Program-made: the position numbers and the translations under genes
The notes under the pieces: model-generated
The model's input: the letters and a program-made list of their open reading frames with translations, nothing else
Database searches by the model: none
Told to the model about the DNA's origin: nothing
In this document: positions 1-11,347 of the stretch, piece by piece
Layout: each line of letters opens with the position of its first letter
Numbering within the stretch: the first letter of the stretch is position 1
From: Hirsutella rhossiliensis
Taxonomy: Eukaryota > Ascomycota > Sordariomycetes > Hypocreales > Ophiocordycipitaceae
Assembly: GCF_020360975.1 (NCBI RefSeq)
Contig: NW_025408668.1
Span: 4,154,001-4,218,000 of the forward strand
Length of the DNA: 64,000 bases
Reading direction: 5' to 3'

Positions 1-120
1 TGGCACGAGGTCGGCGGCAGCAAGCTCAACGTCATTCAGGACAGCGTCAAGATGGCCGTTGGACTCGCCGTCCTCAGGGCCAGTTGGATGATGGGCGTCT
101 ACCGCCGGCGGCTGACGTAG
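1..120 (+). CDS. 3' end of an unidentified protein-coding gene
   Basis: The first base opens a frame that runs 39 codons to a TAG at 118-120. The visible tail contains WHEVGGSKLNV, a short apolar stretch (VKMAVGLAVL) and a basic end (YRRRLT). It reads like the C-terminus of a real protein because it is open from the window edge and stops cleanly before non-coding sequence. No family can be named from 39 residues. The rest of the gene lies outside the window, and the ERG1 gene downstream is on the opposite strand. Confidence 0.45.
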   Translation, partial: WHEVGGSKLNVIQDSVKMAVGLAVLRASWMMGVYRRRLT

Positions 121-715
121 CCTGGACGACAAAGGTCCGAAACGACAAGGATCTGAGGGGAGAAAGGAAGCCCCTGAGAGAGCCGCCTTGACGGCCCTTG
201 ACCTGCGCAGCAGCCGAGACTTTGGCTGCCCGTGACCTACATAGACTGAGATGACCGGTAACTAGACCTAGACGTTTAACACGATTTGCTATGCTCGCGC
301 CATGCCGAGAGAAATAAAGGATGCTCATGCGTCGGGCGAAGGTTGGCCAAGCGCCATCACGGGTCACCTGTCTATATATATTACGCGGCATCGACGGGCC
401 CCCTAAATGGAGCAACCAAGCCGCGTATCAGTCCGCCGTCGCCTATCCAATGCCCGCGGACCAGGCTTGTTCTCGGTGTCAAAGCCCGGAGGCGTGGCCT
501 GGCCTCTAGAATATACATGGGTAGAGTGGGGGAAGAGTGACGATGTGCTGCTCGCGTACGAGGCAGCCAAACAAAGGTGACGCCCAACGCCCGGATCTCC
601 CGCACGGAAAACAAGAAAAGCCCAAACACTATCACCGCCAAGCTCTATAGCGCTCTCTGCCTTGTCTGACCTTGTCCCCGTATACGGTCATAGACAGAAA
701 GAGAGACAGAGAGCC
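121..715. other. intergenic, convergent 3' flanks
   Basis: About 600 bases between the end of the left-edge gene and the stop of ERG1. The short ORFs here have no recognisable content. A C/T-rich stretch lies close to ERG1. I see no gene, RNA or repeat. Confidence 0.5.
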
Positions 716-2218
716 TCACTGGAACCCCTCGCGCCAGACAAGCGGCAAAAACACCCGACTCGCCTTGGCAAGGATGAGGACGGCGTCGATGACGGCAAGC
801 GGGAGCCTTAATAGCGCAAGGGGTCCGCTTCCGACGACGGCGCACCCGTTGACCCAAATGGCGAGAAAGGCGACGGAGAAGAAGTGGTAGGCCAGAATGG
901 AGGGCTGCTGGAGGATGCCGCCGAGCAGGGCGCAGGGCCCGTCCGTCATACCGCGCCGAAAGTACTCGAAGCAACCGAGCTGGAGGGCGCGCAGCTGGCG
1001 GTCGTTTGCGGCAAAGAGGGTGTAGAGGGCCTGGGCGAGCACGTTGATAATGGAAGTGCAGCTCTTGCGGCGCCAGTAAAAGGCGTCGACGGCGGCGCGC
1101 ACGGCCTGGGCGTCCTCGAGCTGCCGCACGCGCGATGGGTGGAGGAGCTCCGAGAGGAGGAGGGCGTCGTTGAAGGCGACTGTCATGCCGCCGCCGGTGA
1201 GGGGGTGGCGCATGTTGAAGGCGTCGCCGACGATGACGAGGCCGCTGGATGCCTGTTTCGAGGCCGGGAGCCAGCTGTTGGGCATGCTGCGCGGGATCTT
1301 GCCGTCCTCGATGGCGCGCTCGGCCGACGGGCGGACGCATTCAGGAAGGGTGGGGATGGCCACGTTCCGGATGTAGCCGCGCACGCCGCCAGCCGCGGGC
1401 GACGCCTCGGGGATGCCCTGAGGCACGTCGATGAGGGCGCGCGTCTCACGGGAGCCGATCTGGTAGAGGAGGATGGGGAAGGCGTCACCGATAATGACCT
1501 GGCCAAAGAACTCGCGCGGCAGAGGGCAGTCGATGAGCTCGAGGGCGTAGAACTTGCTCTTGACGACGGGCTTGGTGTCAAAGACTTGCTTGCGGAACTT
1601 GGAGTCGTAGCCGTCGGCAATGACGGTGAGGTGGCCAAAGAAGTAGTCGCTCTTCTTCTGGCCCGTCTCGCGGTCCGTCGTGCGCGCCTCGACGCCGAGG
1701 ATCTGGTCCGTGTGCTCGCCGCGCACCGTCTTGGTCACCTCAGTCTCGACGACGGTGATGCTGTCATGCGCCATGCAAGCCCTGCGCAGCTGCATGATGA
1801 AGCGCCCGTGATGGAAGCTCCTGCCCTGGGGCCTCTTGCCCTCCTGTCCGGCCCCAGACCATTTGCAGGGCACGTCGCCGTCCTGGTCGACGGGCGGGTA
1901 GGGGATCAGCGACGGCTGCCCGTGGTAGATGACGTTGTAGCCCTTGCAGGGGATCGAGTCGATGCCATCGACGCAGTGTCCCAGCCCCAGCTTCCTGAGC
2001 GCAGCGAGGCCGCCGGGCTGCAGCAGCTCGCCGACGATGCGGTCGGGCTCCTTCATCCAGCGCTCGAGCAGCAGCACGGAGCGGCCCTGGTTGGCGAGGG
2101 CAAAGGCCATGGCGCAGCCGAAAACGCCGGCGCCGACGACGACGACGTCGGCTTCGTGGTATACCTCTCGGCGGACGCGCGCATCGGCGGCGGCCGAGGG
2201 CAATTGCGTTGAAGCCAT
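716..2218 (-). CDS. ERG1: squalene monooxygenase (squalene epoxidase)
   Basis: Predicted 500-residue, single-exon flavoprotein that would convert squalene to 2,3-oxidosqualene in the ER and lipid droplets, the first oxygen-dependent step of ergosterol synthesis and the allylamine (terbinafine) target. The N-terminal FAD-binding motif VVVVGAGVFG lies at about residues 25-34. The squalene-epoxidase domain follows, with the second FAD motif GDAFNMRHPLTGGG at about 331-344. The C-terminus has hydrophobic stretches (FFSVAFLAIWVNG and LAVIDAVLILA) expected for membrane anchoring. The start is the ATG at 2218. The frame extends further upstream only through a GTG at 2305, so that extension is not used. 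Length and motif order are normal for fungal Erg1. Filamentous fungi often carry more than one copy, so paralogues elsewhere are possible. Confidence 0.95.
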   Translation of the reverse strand: MASTQLPSAAADARVRREVYHEADVVVVGAGVFGCAMAFALANQGRSVLLLERWMKEPDRIVGELLQPGGLAALRKLGLGHCVDGIDSIPCKGYNVIYHGQPSLIPYPPVDQDGDVPCKWSGAGQEGKRPQGRSFHHGRFIMQLRRACMAHDSITVVETEVTKTVRGEHTDQILGVEARTTDRETGQKKSDYFFGHLTVIADGYDSKFRKQVFDTKPVVKSKFYALELIDCPLPREFFGQVIIGDAFPILLYQIGSRETRALIDVPQGIPEASPAAGGVRGYIRNVAIPTLPECVRPSAERAIEDGKIPRSMPNSWLPASKQASSGLVIVGDAFNMRHPLTGGGMTVAFNDALLLSELLHPSRVRQLEDAQAVRAAVDAFYWRRKSCTSIINVLAQALYTLFAANDRQLRALQLGCFEYFRRGMTDGPCALLGGILQQPSILAYHFFSVAFLAIWVNGCAVVGSGPLALLRLPLAVIDAVLILAKASRVFLPLVWREGFQ

Positions 2219-2787
2219 GCCGGCGTGCGTCCCTGGGTCGGCCCGGCGAAGAGGATTAGGAGAGGAGGCGACGAGGACGACGAGGAGAAGGTCGAGATTC
2301 GGCACGCGTCGAGTAGGTAGAGTTGAGGTGGGGGATTAGCTATATGTTGAGAAGACGGCGGGGCAGTCGTCGCAGAGGCTCATGCCATCCCGATGCTGGA
2401 ACGAACGATGGTGCGGCGGGGATTGACAATGGGACGTTTATTAGGGTTGGCGGTGGATGGAAAGCGCTACAACAAAGGAGGCTCTGCGCCGCAATCTTGT
2501 TATGCAGAGCTCCCTAGTTACCGAGTACAGCGGAGCAGAGCGCTGGAGAGAAAAAGAAACGCGCCACTGTGGCTCCGCCGGTGACAAGCAGCCAATGGCC
2601 ACGGCGCAGATCTCACCATGGCCCGATCGAACCACCCAATTATAAGCCGCAATCACATGCAAATCGACTTTCTCCGTCTCCAACTCGTGTGCACGTGCCG
2701 AGTCGTCTATTTCATCACGCATCTGCTCCACACCGTGCGACTGCAATGGATTGTCAGCAGCCAGCCAATCGTCTGCAACAATTGACA
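2219..2787. promoter_or_regulatory. ERG1 upstream region
   Basis: About 570 bases separate the ERG1 start from the stop of the PPR gene, both on the minus strand, so this region must hold the ERG1 promoter and the PPR 3' end. The six-frame ORFs overlap one another and have no conserved content. I did not find a clear TATA box or sterol-regulator site by eye. Confidence 0.4.
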
Positions 2788-5442
2788 TCACCCCCCTCCC
2801 ACCGCCACGGCAGCGGGCACGCCACAGCAAGCATCGTCCTCAGTTGTCACCGTATCCCTCTCATCTGCTCGGCCGGGCCTCGACGCTGCCTCGACGATGC
2901 GCACCAGCGTGTCTGCCACCATTCGCCGGTCACCCTTGGTGGCGCGACACCGCTTGACATGCATGAGTGCTTCATCGAGCCAGTTCAAGGCTTTCCTGTG
3001 CCTTGCTTGTTCTTTGACAAAAACGACAGCCCGCATCGCCACCGTCTTCATCGCAAGCTTGATGCTTTCCTGGCTCACGCGACTACCCCGCCACCACAGC
3101 ACCTCGGACGTGAAGTCAGACAGCAGCATCCGCAGCGCGTCGTACCTCCCCGAGCCCGTGTAGGCAAAGACGAGGTTGGAGAAGTTGTACTCGTCGTATG
3201 CAAGATCGCCATTGGCGTTTTCTCGTGCCGCAATTCGGCACATGTCTGACGATGCTCGGAGATCTCCCCTCGCCGCCAACGCCTGAGACGCCTTGTTGAA
3301 GGCACTGCCGTGAATTCGGACTCCCATTCGCAGGGCTTCGCAGATCACGTTGTTAGGATCGTCGCCCTCTTTGAGCCGTGCCAATAATATTGGCGTCAGA
3401 GCTTCACTGACATCAATTCCTCGCAAATAGGCCGTCTCAACAAGGGAAACGGCCTTTTCAACTCCTGAGCTCTCCAGACTGAGAAGCTCCACGACTGCCG
3501 AGCGCAGTTTGTCGCCAGACAGTGGCCGGTCCGTTGACACGTTCTGGTTGCCGTTAGCAGTCGCTGCCCGAGCCGCCGCGCCCCGCATTTGCTTTGCCCT
3601 TGTCCGCTGACTGCTCGATTGTAAGGCGGCACCAGGGGCGATTATGTCATGGTCCAGTCCCGGATCGAACGCCCAAAAATTCTCCAGTCTTTTTTGTAGC
3701 CTCTCGACGCTCTTGTCAGAGAAGCACCAGTACTTGCGGCACCTGGAGTAAAGGTTTTGAAGAAAGGCTCCATCCAAGACCAATCCGTTGTCGCAACAGA
3801 ACTGCAGCCAGGAGAACGCCGAGTCTGCCTGACGCCGGCTGGCGTGCCTATCGAAAACAAGGAATACCCATCCGTGCTCGAGCTTCATTCGATATTTGGC
3901 CACCATGTTGCGTACAAAAATTTCGAGTTCCTCTGGAGACTGACTGCAAGCGAATATGTCCGTGACATGAGTCAAAGCTGCCTGAAACTCGATCCAGCCG
4001 GCGCTGATGCCCACGCAACGCCTGAGCATCTCAATGCGGCCGTGGATGGAATCCCACTGCCCCAGAGTGGCCTCCCTGACGAGGAGCAGGCGCTGCAAAT
4101 TCATGTCACGCGGAATGGCATCGGGTGCCATTTTCTGAAAGGCCAGCACCTCTGTGCGGAAAAGCGCGTCGTCGCCTTGGTCGATGGCCATGGAGGCCAT
4201 CAATGCCCGAATCTTGCACTCTGTGGCATGAGGGACGTTGAACTTTTGAAAGAGCCCGGCGTTTTGCAACGCCTGGTACAGCTGCTTTGTATCTTGGAAA
4301 CTTTCCTGACACCTGTCATGGTATGCGAGGATTCGATGAATGAGCATCCCGCCCATCCATCGCCGCCGCCTTTTGGGTCCCGAGAGAAACTGAAGGGCCT
4401 GCTCCATGTGTGTGCTGGATCCGCCTCTCTGCATGAATTCGCCAAGGGCGATGAGAACCTTCAATGGGCTTTTGCACAGACGTAACAAAGAATGAGTAAT
4501 GACTGTAGCTCCGTCATGGTCGCGGTCCAAGGCTATCCGCAGAAGACTGGCACCGGCGCTTGCGAGTCGCTCGGCGACCATGGCAATTGGGTGGCCACAA
4601 GATGCGAGCCTCTCGAGGATTGCAGTTGCTAATTGAAGCCTATCCAGAGCTTCAGCTTCAGAGCGGTGTAATGCCAAGTCTTGTAGCAGCCGTTGCAGCA
4701 ACACCAGCCCTTCGTCGTAGAAAGCTTGAGGGATTTCGCTGGTTTTTGACGAGGTAAGAAACTCTTTGGCCGATCCAGTCGCGTGTAAGGCTTTACTGCC
4801 TGTGCGCTCATCGACGAAAGCCGAGTCCGTTTCGTCGGGAAGATGCACAACCGAATGCCACAGGTTCGTCCGGGCAGCCTTTGCGTTGTATGAAGGGCAG
4901 CTCAATCTTGTAGGGTCGCAAGTGCTCGTGACACCAGGCGTTGGATGTAGCACCGAAGGCTTCAGATCGCTTGCTCGATATGATTGCAGTGCCTTTGGAC
5001 GTGTACGCCAGAGAGAGTCCGAATTGAGCAGCTTGGATACCCGCGATTGCATGTCTATTAGGATATTGGCTAAAGGAGTGGCCAAGACGCTCGCCTCGGC
5101 CGTGAATGCTGACCGCGCAGGAATAGACCCATCATCGCCGGCTGGAGAATCTGACGGAGACCGGCTCGGCTGTAGATGGCGGCGGCGGCGGCGAGTCGAC
5201 GTTCTCGGCCGCGGGAATGAAGATGGGGGCAGGACCTCTTGTCGTACATCGACCGGCGCAATCGGGGCGCGACCGCAGCTGGCCAAGTGCAGCATTCGAG
5301 CATTTTCAATGGCTGCTCGCGCGATTTTCAGACGGCGTCGGCGTTCTTCGGCGAGGAGGACGACGGAGCAAGAGGTGGTGAGGATGACGCCTCTGAGAGC
5401 GTGTAGAGCCGCCCTAGAGGGAACCGGGTTTGGCGACGCCAT
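2788..5442 (-). CDS. mitochondrial pentatricopeptide-repeat-like protein
   Basis: Predicted 884 residues in one exon. The opening, MASPNPVPSRAALHALRGVI followed by SCSVVLLAEERRRRLKIAR, resembles a conserved N-terminus of filamentous-fungal PPR proteins and looks like a mitochondrial presequence with a short apolar segment. The body is helical-repeat-like, with spaced motifs such as NFSNLVFAYTGSGRYDALRMLL and a C-terminal helical region (KALNWLDEALMHVKRC). Such proteins bind organellar RNA and act in mitochondrial RNA processing or translation. The start at 5442 was chosen because the conserved presequence begins there; the frame stays open about 57 codons further upstream. The specific target RNA cannot be told from sequence. 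Confidence 0.75.
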   Translation of the reverse strand: MASPNPVPSRAALHALRGVILTTSCSVVLLAEERRRRLKIARAAIENARMLHLASCGRAPIAPVDVRQEVLPPSSFPRPRTSTRRRRRHLQPSRSPSDSPAGDDGSIPARSAFTAEASVLATPLANILIDMQSRVSKLLNSDSLWRTRPKALQSYRASDLKPSVLHPTPGVTSTCDPTRLSCPSYNAKAARTNLWHSVVHLPDETDSAFVDERTGSKALHATGSAKEFLTSSKTSEIPQAFYDEGLVLLQRLLQDLALHRSEAEALDRLQLATAILERLASCGHPIAMVAERLASAGASLLRIALDRDHDGATVITHSLLRLCKSPLKVLIALGEFMQRGGSSTHMEQALQFLSGPKRRRRWMGGMLIHRILAYHDRCQESFQDTKQLYQALQNAGLFQKFNVPHATECKIRALMASMAIDQGDDALFRTEVLAFQKMAPDAIPRDMNLQRLLLVREATLGQWDSIHGRIEMLRRCVGISAGWIEFQAALTHVTDIFACSQSPEELEIFVRNMVAKYRMKLEHGWVFLVFDRHASRRQADSAFSWLQFCCDNGLVLDGAFLQNLYSRCRKYWCFSDKSVERLQKRLENFWAFDPGLDHDIIAPGAALQSSSQRTRAKQMRGAAARAATANGNQNVSTDRPLSGDKLRSAVVELLSLESSGVEKAVSLVETAYLRGIDVSEALTPILLARLKEGDDPNNVICEALRMGVRIHGSAFNKASQALAARGDLRASSDMCRIAARENANGDLAYDEYNFSNLVFAYTGSGRYDALRMLLSDFTSEVLWWRGSRVSQESIKLAMKTVAMRAVVFVKEQARHRKALNWLDEALMHVKRCRATKGDRRMVADTLVRIVEAASRPGRADERDTVTTEDDACCGVPAAVAVGGG

Positions 5443-6915
5443 GCTGAGAGGCCATGGCGGCTGTCCCGTTTCGATTGAGGGACTGGATCGGGGTCCGCGA
5501 AGGCTGTTCGGGACTCGGGTTGACGGGGGCAACAATTTCTGGTGATCATCTGCTTCTTCACCGAGTCCGAAGTTTGGCCGGTAAGAGTTGGAAGAGCTTG
5601 GCCCAGAGTGCAAAGGTAACTAATTACTCAGCTGTCCGGCCAAGGATGAGTAAGCTATACAGTATAGAGTGTAATTTCGCACTGATTTTTCATGATGCTC
5701 GATATGAACGCTCGCTCGCTGATCCCCCAGTACAGCAGCATCTCGAGAACACGGAGAATCGATTCTTTGCGGAGTTGGCGCCTCGCCGATGAGAGCTCGC
5801 CAATACAAGAAGCTCACACCTACGATAACACGATACTTGTCTCCACGGCTTGTATTATGCGTCGGCACGAAAGCCACTCGCAGCCTCTGCTCCACACACC
5901 GCCAAATGGAGATGCTACCCGAGTCCTCTTGCGCGGCGAAAAGGCCCTCGCTAGTCCGACTTCATAAACGGGCATCGGAAACGTCTATTAGCGACCCCTA
6001 TCAAGAAGCAGCGCGGGCCTGAGCAGTGGCACGGTGGCGTACCGAAGCCCACCCACCAGCCGGCTGTAACTCTGGACTTGCGAAAGAAGGTCAAGCTCGT
6101 GTCTGAGCAGATGGCCCGATATATCCGGGCTTGCTTCCTCTGTCCCTGACCTTTGTGTCGCAGATTTTGGTGACGCGTGGACAACAAGACGACTAATTGG
6201 ATTGCCGACCAACAAGGCACAGATGCGCCACTCCAGCTCGTCTCGCCGACGTCATCCGCCATGCTCTCCCCGCGCCCCCGTGCATCCCGCTCCCTGCCGG
6301 CGGACGAGAATTCGCGGCCGGAGGAGCCACTATCCGGAAGACTCGGCGGCATGGCAGCTTTGAGGGGCGCTAGAGGGCCCGCGGCCGTGGAGATTCCGTC
6401 GATCGATGAGCTCATCTACCGGATTGAGGCAACACATTGAACTACCAACATTACAGTAGATGGCTCCCCTCTCGAGCTGGACCATGACATGTACTGTGCC
6501 TGGCCGAGCTGGGTAGGTCAAGCCGGTACTCGAGGCAATCCTGGCTCGCCTGCTGGTCCGCATTCTACTGTATCAGCGACTGCTCCATTCCCTCTCGGAA
6601 AGCTTTCGTGGCCCGTGAGCTTGGACTCGAATTACCGTGCTGTTCGTAGTGGAGTGGAGGGGAAGCTTCCACCGAAGAAGGAAGAAGAGCCCGTGCCAAC
6701 TTCGCAGTGGAACAAGGTCGCCCGAGCAGAGCAAGAGCGACTAGTTAGCTGCATCCGTGTAAATACATCAAACCCCTCGCCGCCGTTCCGCCCTCCCCCG
6801 TCGCTTGCGTCCTTTCACCTTTCTATCTTACGTCTCTTGCTCTCCTCTGGCTGCCTCGCACTCCTCGTCCCTCTCAGACCATCACAGAGCATCTTCGCCC
6901 GAACCATTACCCGTC
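5443..6915. promoter_or_regulatory. divergent intergenic region between the PPR gene and the aldo-keto reductase
   Basis: About 1.5 kb serving two genes transcribed away from each other. The last 130 bases before the reductase start (about 6775-6905) are pyrimidine-rich, as is common in fungal 5' leaders. ATTGG, an inverted CCAAT box core, occurs near 6196. The ORFs in the region have no recognisable homology. Confidence 0.4.
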
Positions 6916-8343
6916 ATGGACAGCGCACTACCCATGGCGCCTCCCGCCAAGTCGCCCTTGGCCCGATATCGCATGCTGTCGCCGTCTGCCTCTGTTCGAG
7001 TTAGCCCATTATGCCTCGGCGCAATGAACTTTGGCGACGCCTGGTAAGCCGTCTTGGCCCGAGGGCCCGCGAGAGCGAGCGAGGCTTACATCGGGATAGG
7101 AAGAACTGGATGGGCGCATGTGATCAGGCCACCACCGAAGGCATCCTCGACTTTTTCTTCGAGCAAGGAGGTTCGTCTCCATGCCCACGGTCACGGACAA
7201 TGCAATGCCGCTGACGTATCGCAACAGGAAACTTCATCGACACTGCCAACAACTACCAATGCGAAGAGTCAGAGAAATGGATCGGCGAGTGGATGAAGAA
7301 GCGCGGCAACCGTGACCAGATGGGTGCGTGGGCCTCGCACAATGGGCGTGCGTGCCACAAGACTGACGCCATTGCCAGTGCTCGCCACCAAGTACACCAC
7401 CAATTTCAAGGCAGGCCCGAACCATCCCAACGTCATGGCCAACTTCACCGGCAATGGGGCCAAGAGCTTGCACACTTCAGTCAATGCCAGCCTGAAGAAG
7501 CTGCAGACCGACTACATTGATCTGCTCTATGTCCACTGGTGGGACTACAGCACCTCGATTCCCGAGCTCATGCAGTCGTTGAACCATCTCGTCGTCAGCG
7601 GTAAAGTCTTGTACCTGGGCATCAGCGACACTCCGGCGTGGGTCGTCAGGTAACTACGCCCGAGTCCCCTTTGGCAGGGAAGGCGGAGGAGCTGACCGCT
7701 ATGCAGCAAAGCCAATGAATATGCGCGCAATCACGGCCTCCGTCAGTTCTGCGTCTACCAAGGCTGCTGGTCCGCGGCCTCCCGAGATTTTGAACGCGAA
7801 ATCATCCCCATGTGCAGGGCAGAGGGCATGGGTCTCGCACCTTGGGGTGCTCTCGGTGGCGGCAAGTTTAAGAGTGAGGAGCAGCGCAAGTCCTCGGAAG
7901 GCCGACAGACGGATTACGCAGAGGTCGACATCAAGGCCAGTCAGGCGCTCGAGGCCGTGGCCAAGCGCAAGAACACGGCCATTACTAGCATTGCCCTGGC
8001 CTATGTGATGCACAAGGCGCCACACGTCTTCCCCATTGTCGGCGGCCGCAAGATCGACCACCTCAAAGGCAACATCGAGGCCCTCACGATTCAGTTGAGC
8101 CAGGAGGAAATCAAGGACATTGACAATGCAGTGCCCTTTGAACTCGGGTTTCCCCACTCCTTCCTGTGGCCTAAAGGCGTTCCCGAGTCGTCCGGAGACA
8201 TCTGGCTGCTCAACACGGCCGCCACCTACGACTACGTCAAAGATACCCAGGTAATAAATTCTCCTGCTGGACCGCAAACGGGTTGCGAAATGCTAAATCA
8301 TTTGCACGTTTAGCCTATCACGCCCCAGAAAGGAGGGAAGTAG
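6916..8343 (+). CDS. aryl-alcohol dehydrogenase-type aldo-keto reductase (AKR)
   Basis: Six exons: 6916-7043, 7100-7170, 7228-7323, 7379-7649, 7707-8250, 8314-8343, giving 379 residues. All introns have GT..AG ends and the frame is kept throughout. Features are those of the fungal AAD/norsolorinic-acid-reductase branch of AKRs: [12 protein letters not shown] near the N-terminus, the catalytic tetrad as Asp71 and Tyr76 ([10 protein letters not shown]), Lys103 (VLATKY) and His151 (LLYVHWWD), and a cofactor-end region with [12 protein letters not shown]. The family uses NADPH to reduce aldehydes or ketones, including aryl aldehydes. The nearby genes are PPR and BUB3, so there is no biosynthetic cluster to indicate a substrate. 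The last exon encodes only nine residues plus the stop, so that junction is the least certain. Confidence 0.88.
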
Positions 8344-10176
8344 GGAGCCCACTTCAAGACGTGTCAATGGCGCTGGCTTCCGGAGCAATTACTTCCCCGG
8401 TTTTGGGAGCAGAGGGACTGGGAAACCTCCAGGGGACGCGGATGGTAAGGCGTTTGTATTGTCGCGTTGCCTGGCAGATGGTAGTGTAGTGTTTCGTTCT
8501 GTGTAAAAGCCGGTGAATACATGCCTACCCTCCTCCCGGCGGTAATTGCAGACTGTTGCGTTACATCCATGGTGGCCTTCTCAACTTGCACTTCTTAACC
8601 CTCCCATGTTTTTTCTTTCAAGAACGGTATGCTACCTCGGCGATAGGTGGTGTTGCTGCAAAGGATATGCGGTAGCGACTGACGACGATGAAATGAATCA
8701 TTTGCCTGTCCGGAAAACGCCTTCCGCACGGCTATTGCACCCTGGACTTGCGAAGGAATCAGACCAAGAGACATATGCAAGTATGTGAAGAGAAAAAGGA
8801 GAGACAGCTGTGGGACCTCAATGCGAAATGGAATCAGTATCTGAGAAGTGATACCGTCGAGTGTTTTTGGGCGCTGGCCTGCCTTTCTCACGAAGGCAGG
8901 CGCACCTCAACCCACGACAGTGCAAGAAAGGAGCGGCCAGATTCCTCGTGTAATAATATAAAACTTCGAATTCTCACCGCTTTGTCCCCGGTCGACGATG
9001 TCACTGCTGTCCACTCTCGACTGGCGCGCGACGCTCCCCGTGACTCCTTTGCTCACTCTCAGGTTGTTCGAAATGACTTTCCATCGATATTTTATCTCCT
9101 CCTCCGATATGGGAAGGCCGCCGCGCATCATTCGATCTGCCGCCCGCACGAGAAGCCTGCCATGCCGTACCAAATCACCCGACGAACTCCAGGACAAGAG
9201 CTCGCACACGAGCGCCTCCTGCGGCAAAGATGAGCTGGACGGTCTCGATACGAGCTTTGTGCCTCGGACGCTGGATGAGTTCGGAAATCTTGATGTGTAG
9301 GGTTGCGACACTGGTTATTCGTGTCCCCGGCAAAGCTGAAATGATCGCTCAGGGTACACGCGACCCAACTGCCCACGCCGGCAAGCGAGGATTCGGATAA
9401 ACTCCGACATCGTCACAGTTCCGAACACTCTCGCGATAGCGGCGTTGTGGAAAGCCAGGGCGGTGCAACATTGGAGAATGATGCTTCGCATGGCAGGTTT
9501 AAACGGCAACGCGGCGACGCAGGCCAGTCTTTTGATATCCGACCTGAGCAGGTGGAGCTGGATGATCGAGGTGGTGATCATCGCTCAAACATGTGACCGG
9601 TCCAAAAGACTCACAGAATCAAACAGACTTTGACCATGCCGGGATGGACGACCGTCCATGGCCTGGCCGCAGCTCACAAGAATCCCTCGTAGCACCCGCA
9701 AAGAAGCTGAAGACGGTGCCTCGAAATGCCCCCCGGAACATCGAGAAAGTTGGCCGATATAGGTTTCGACAGGGCGTCCGCATCGGCGACTATAGAATAC
9801 CCCGGCCGAGCGCAGACCCGCCGTGGCCTGACAGCCGGTCGTACCAGTGCCGCGATGGCTTCGAGGGCAGCGACACATCGCCCGAGTGGCCTCGACTGCC
9901 GACCAAATGACATAACGGCATGGTAGGAAGCATACTTCTCGGGAAGAATAGGGCCAAGGTCAGAGTACCACTAAACAGGTGGGCCATGATATACCTAAGC
10001 AGATCGCCAATGAGTATTCTCGGCGCGATGGTCAGGATCCAGTTTCATAGTCGGGGTATCTGCAAAACCAACTTCAACCCTCGAGTTTCCACATAACCTT
10101 TCACAAGCACAATGACCCCCCCTGATACCAAAACGCCCATAGGGATCGATAAATTCCCATGCCTCGGCCGGCCCCT
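8344..10176. other. convergent intergenic stretch, no gene recognised
   Basis: About 1.8 kb between the 3' ends of the reductase and BUB3, unusually long for a convergent pair. Open frames of 60-160 codons exist on both strands; one begins with an ATG at 8998 and runs 100 codons. None has a recognisable domain or intron structure. A decayed gene is possible but I cannot support one. Confidence 0.4.
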
Positions 10177-11347
10177 TCACTTGGCGCCCTTTCCCTTTGC
10201 CTCGTTGTCACCCAGCTCCCGCACCAGCACCGAGGTCTGGCCCGCTCCATTGTAGTCGTCTTGTCCATTTTCGAAACCGGGGCAGACGCCGATAGCAAGG
10301 TACTTTCCGTCATTCGAGAAGCAAAGCGCCGCCACGCTGTTGGGATACTTCTGGTACTGTTTCAATCTTCTCTTGGCCACGGCGTCCCACAGAGCGACGG
10401 TGCCATCTCCCCCTCCCGAGGCAAACGTCCCGTGAACAGCATGAAACGCCAGCGCGTTGACCGGATATACTATGTCGCCGTCGCCGTCGGGAGCGGGCTG
10501 CCTGTGACACTTGAAGGCAAATTTCCGCGCTTGCGACTCGACGGTGTCTTCGAACCACTCCACGGCAACCCGACCCTCGATACTGCTGGTGGCGTAGCCC
10601 GCGTCGTTGGGCATGCAGGCAACTGCGCGCGTCAGGAATCGGAGCGAGGATTCTCGCCGTTGCCACGGTTCGAGCTCTTTGCTGCCAGATACAAACATAT
10701 CCGCCATGGCGTTGAGATCGTAGATGCTGATGGCACGACCGGTCATTGCGACGACGACCTTGGACGGGCTGGCGGCAAGAGCGTGGGGCTTCTCGGACAG
10801 AGTCATCTTGATGGGTTCGCTCGAGGGGTCTTTGAGGTTGTGGATGTGCAGGCTGCAGTCCCACGAGGCAGACACAAGGATGCCTGGATATGCCATTTTT
10901 AGTAACGCCGCCGCATGCGAGCTCAACGAAGTGTTGGGGGAATCTCACCATGATCGCGGCTGTAGACAACGCAGCGTACCGGCGCGTCGTGTTTACTGAG
11001 AAGCGTCATGTCGCCGGTTTGGAGGTTTATCCTGTTCCCACAGTCAGCTTAGCAATGACTCGGGACACCAAAGTCCAGGCAAGGGGCTCGCACCTGTTGA
11101 CCCCCCAATCCATACCAGCGGTAAACGCCTCGTCATCGCCGGCGCCGAAACAGACATCCAGCACGGGTGCTCGGTGTTGGTACGTATTCATCAGGTGCGT
11201 AGCATCCGGGCCGCTGGCAATGTCGTAGCTATACAGGTTCCTGTCCCACGACGAGACGAGGAGCTTGGTGCCGGAGCTTGGCGCAAAGGCGAGGGCAGAT
11301 ATTGCATCGCCCGGCGGCGGCGAGAGCTCGTACTGCGTGGCTGCCAT
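10177..11347 (-). CDS. BUB3: mitotic checkpoint WD40 protein Bub3
   Basis: Three exons on the minus strand: 11347-11094, 11031-10949 and 10883-10177, giving 347 residues. WD-type repeats run through the protein, for example LLVSSWDRNLYSYDI, ILVSASWDCSLHIHNL and FASGGGDGTVALWDA. The block LTRAVACMPNDAGYATSS followed by IEGRVAVEWF is the diagnostic Bub3/Rae1-type signature. Bub3 binds Bub1 and Mad3/BubR1 and brings them to phosphorylated Spc105/KNL1 at unattached kinetochores, in the nucleus. The length fits fungal Bub3. The gene is divergent from eIF2alpha across 516 bases. Rae1 is the closest alternative, but the acidic-to-basic tail and the IEGRVAVEWF block favour Bub3. Confidence 0.92.

Noticed and set aside
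884..2212. 442-codon open frame antisense to ERG1
   Set aside because: It is a shadow of the ERG1 coding strand in GC-rich codons (Gly/Val/Ala/Glu-rich). ERG1 itself has unmistakable family motifs.
2219..2305. 29-residue N-terminal extension of ERG1 that looks like a signal peptide
   Set aside because: The frame's upstream start is GTG, not ATG. The ATG at 2218 is the first proper start and gives normal length.
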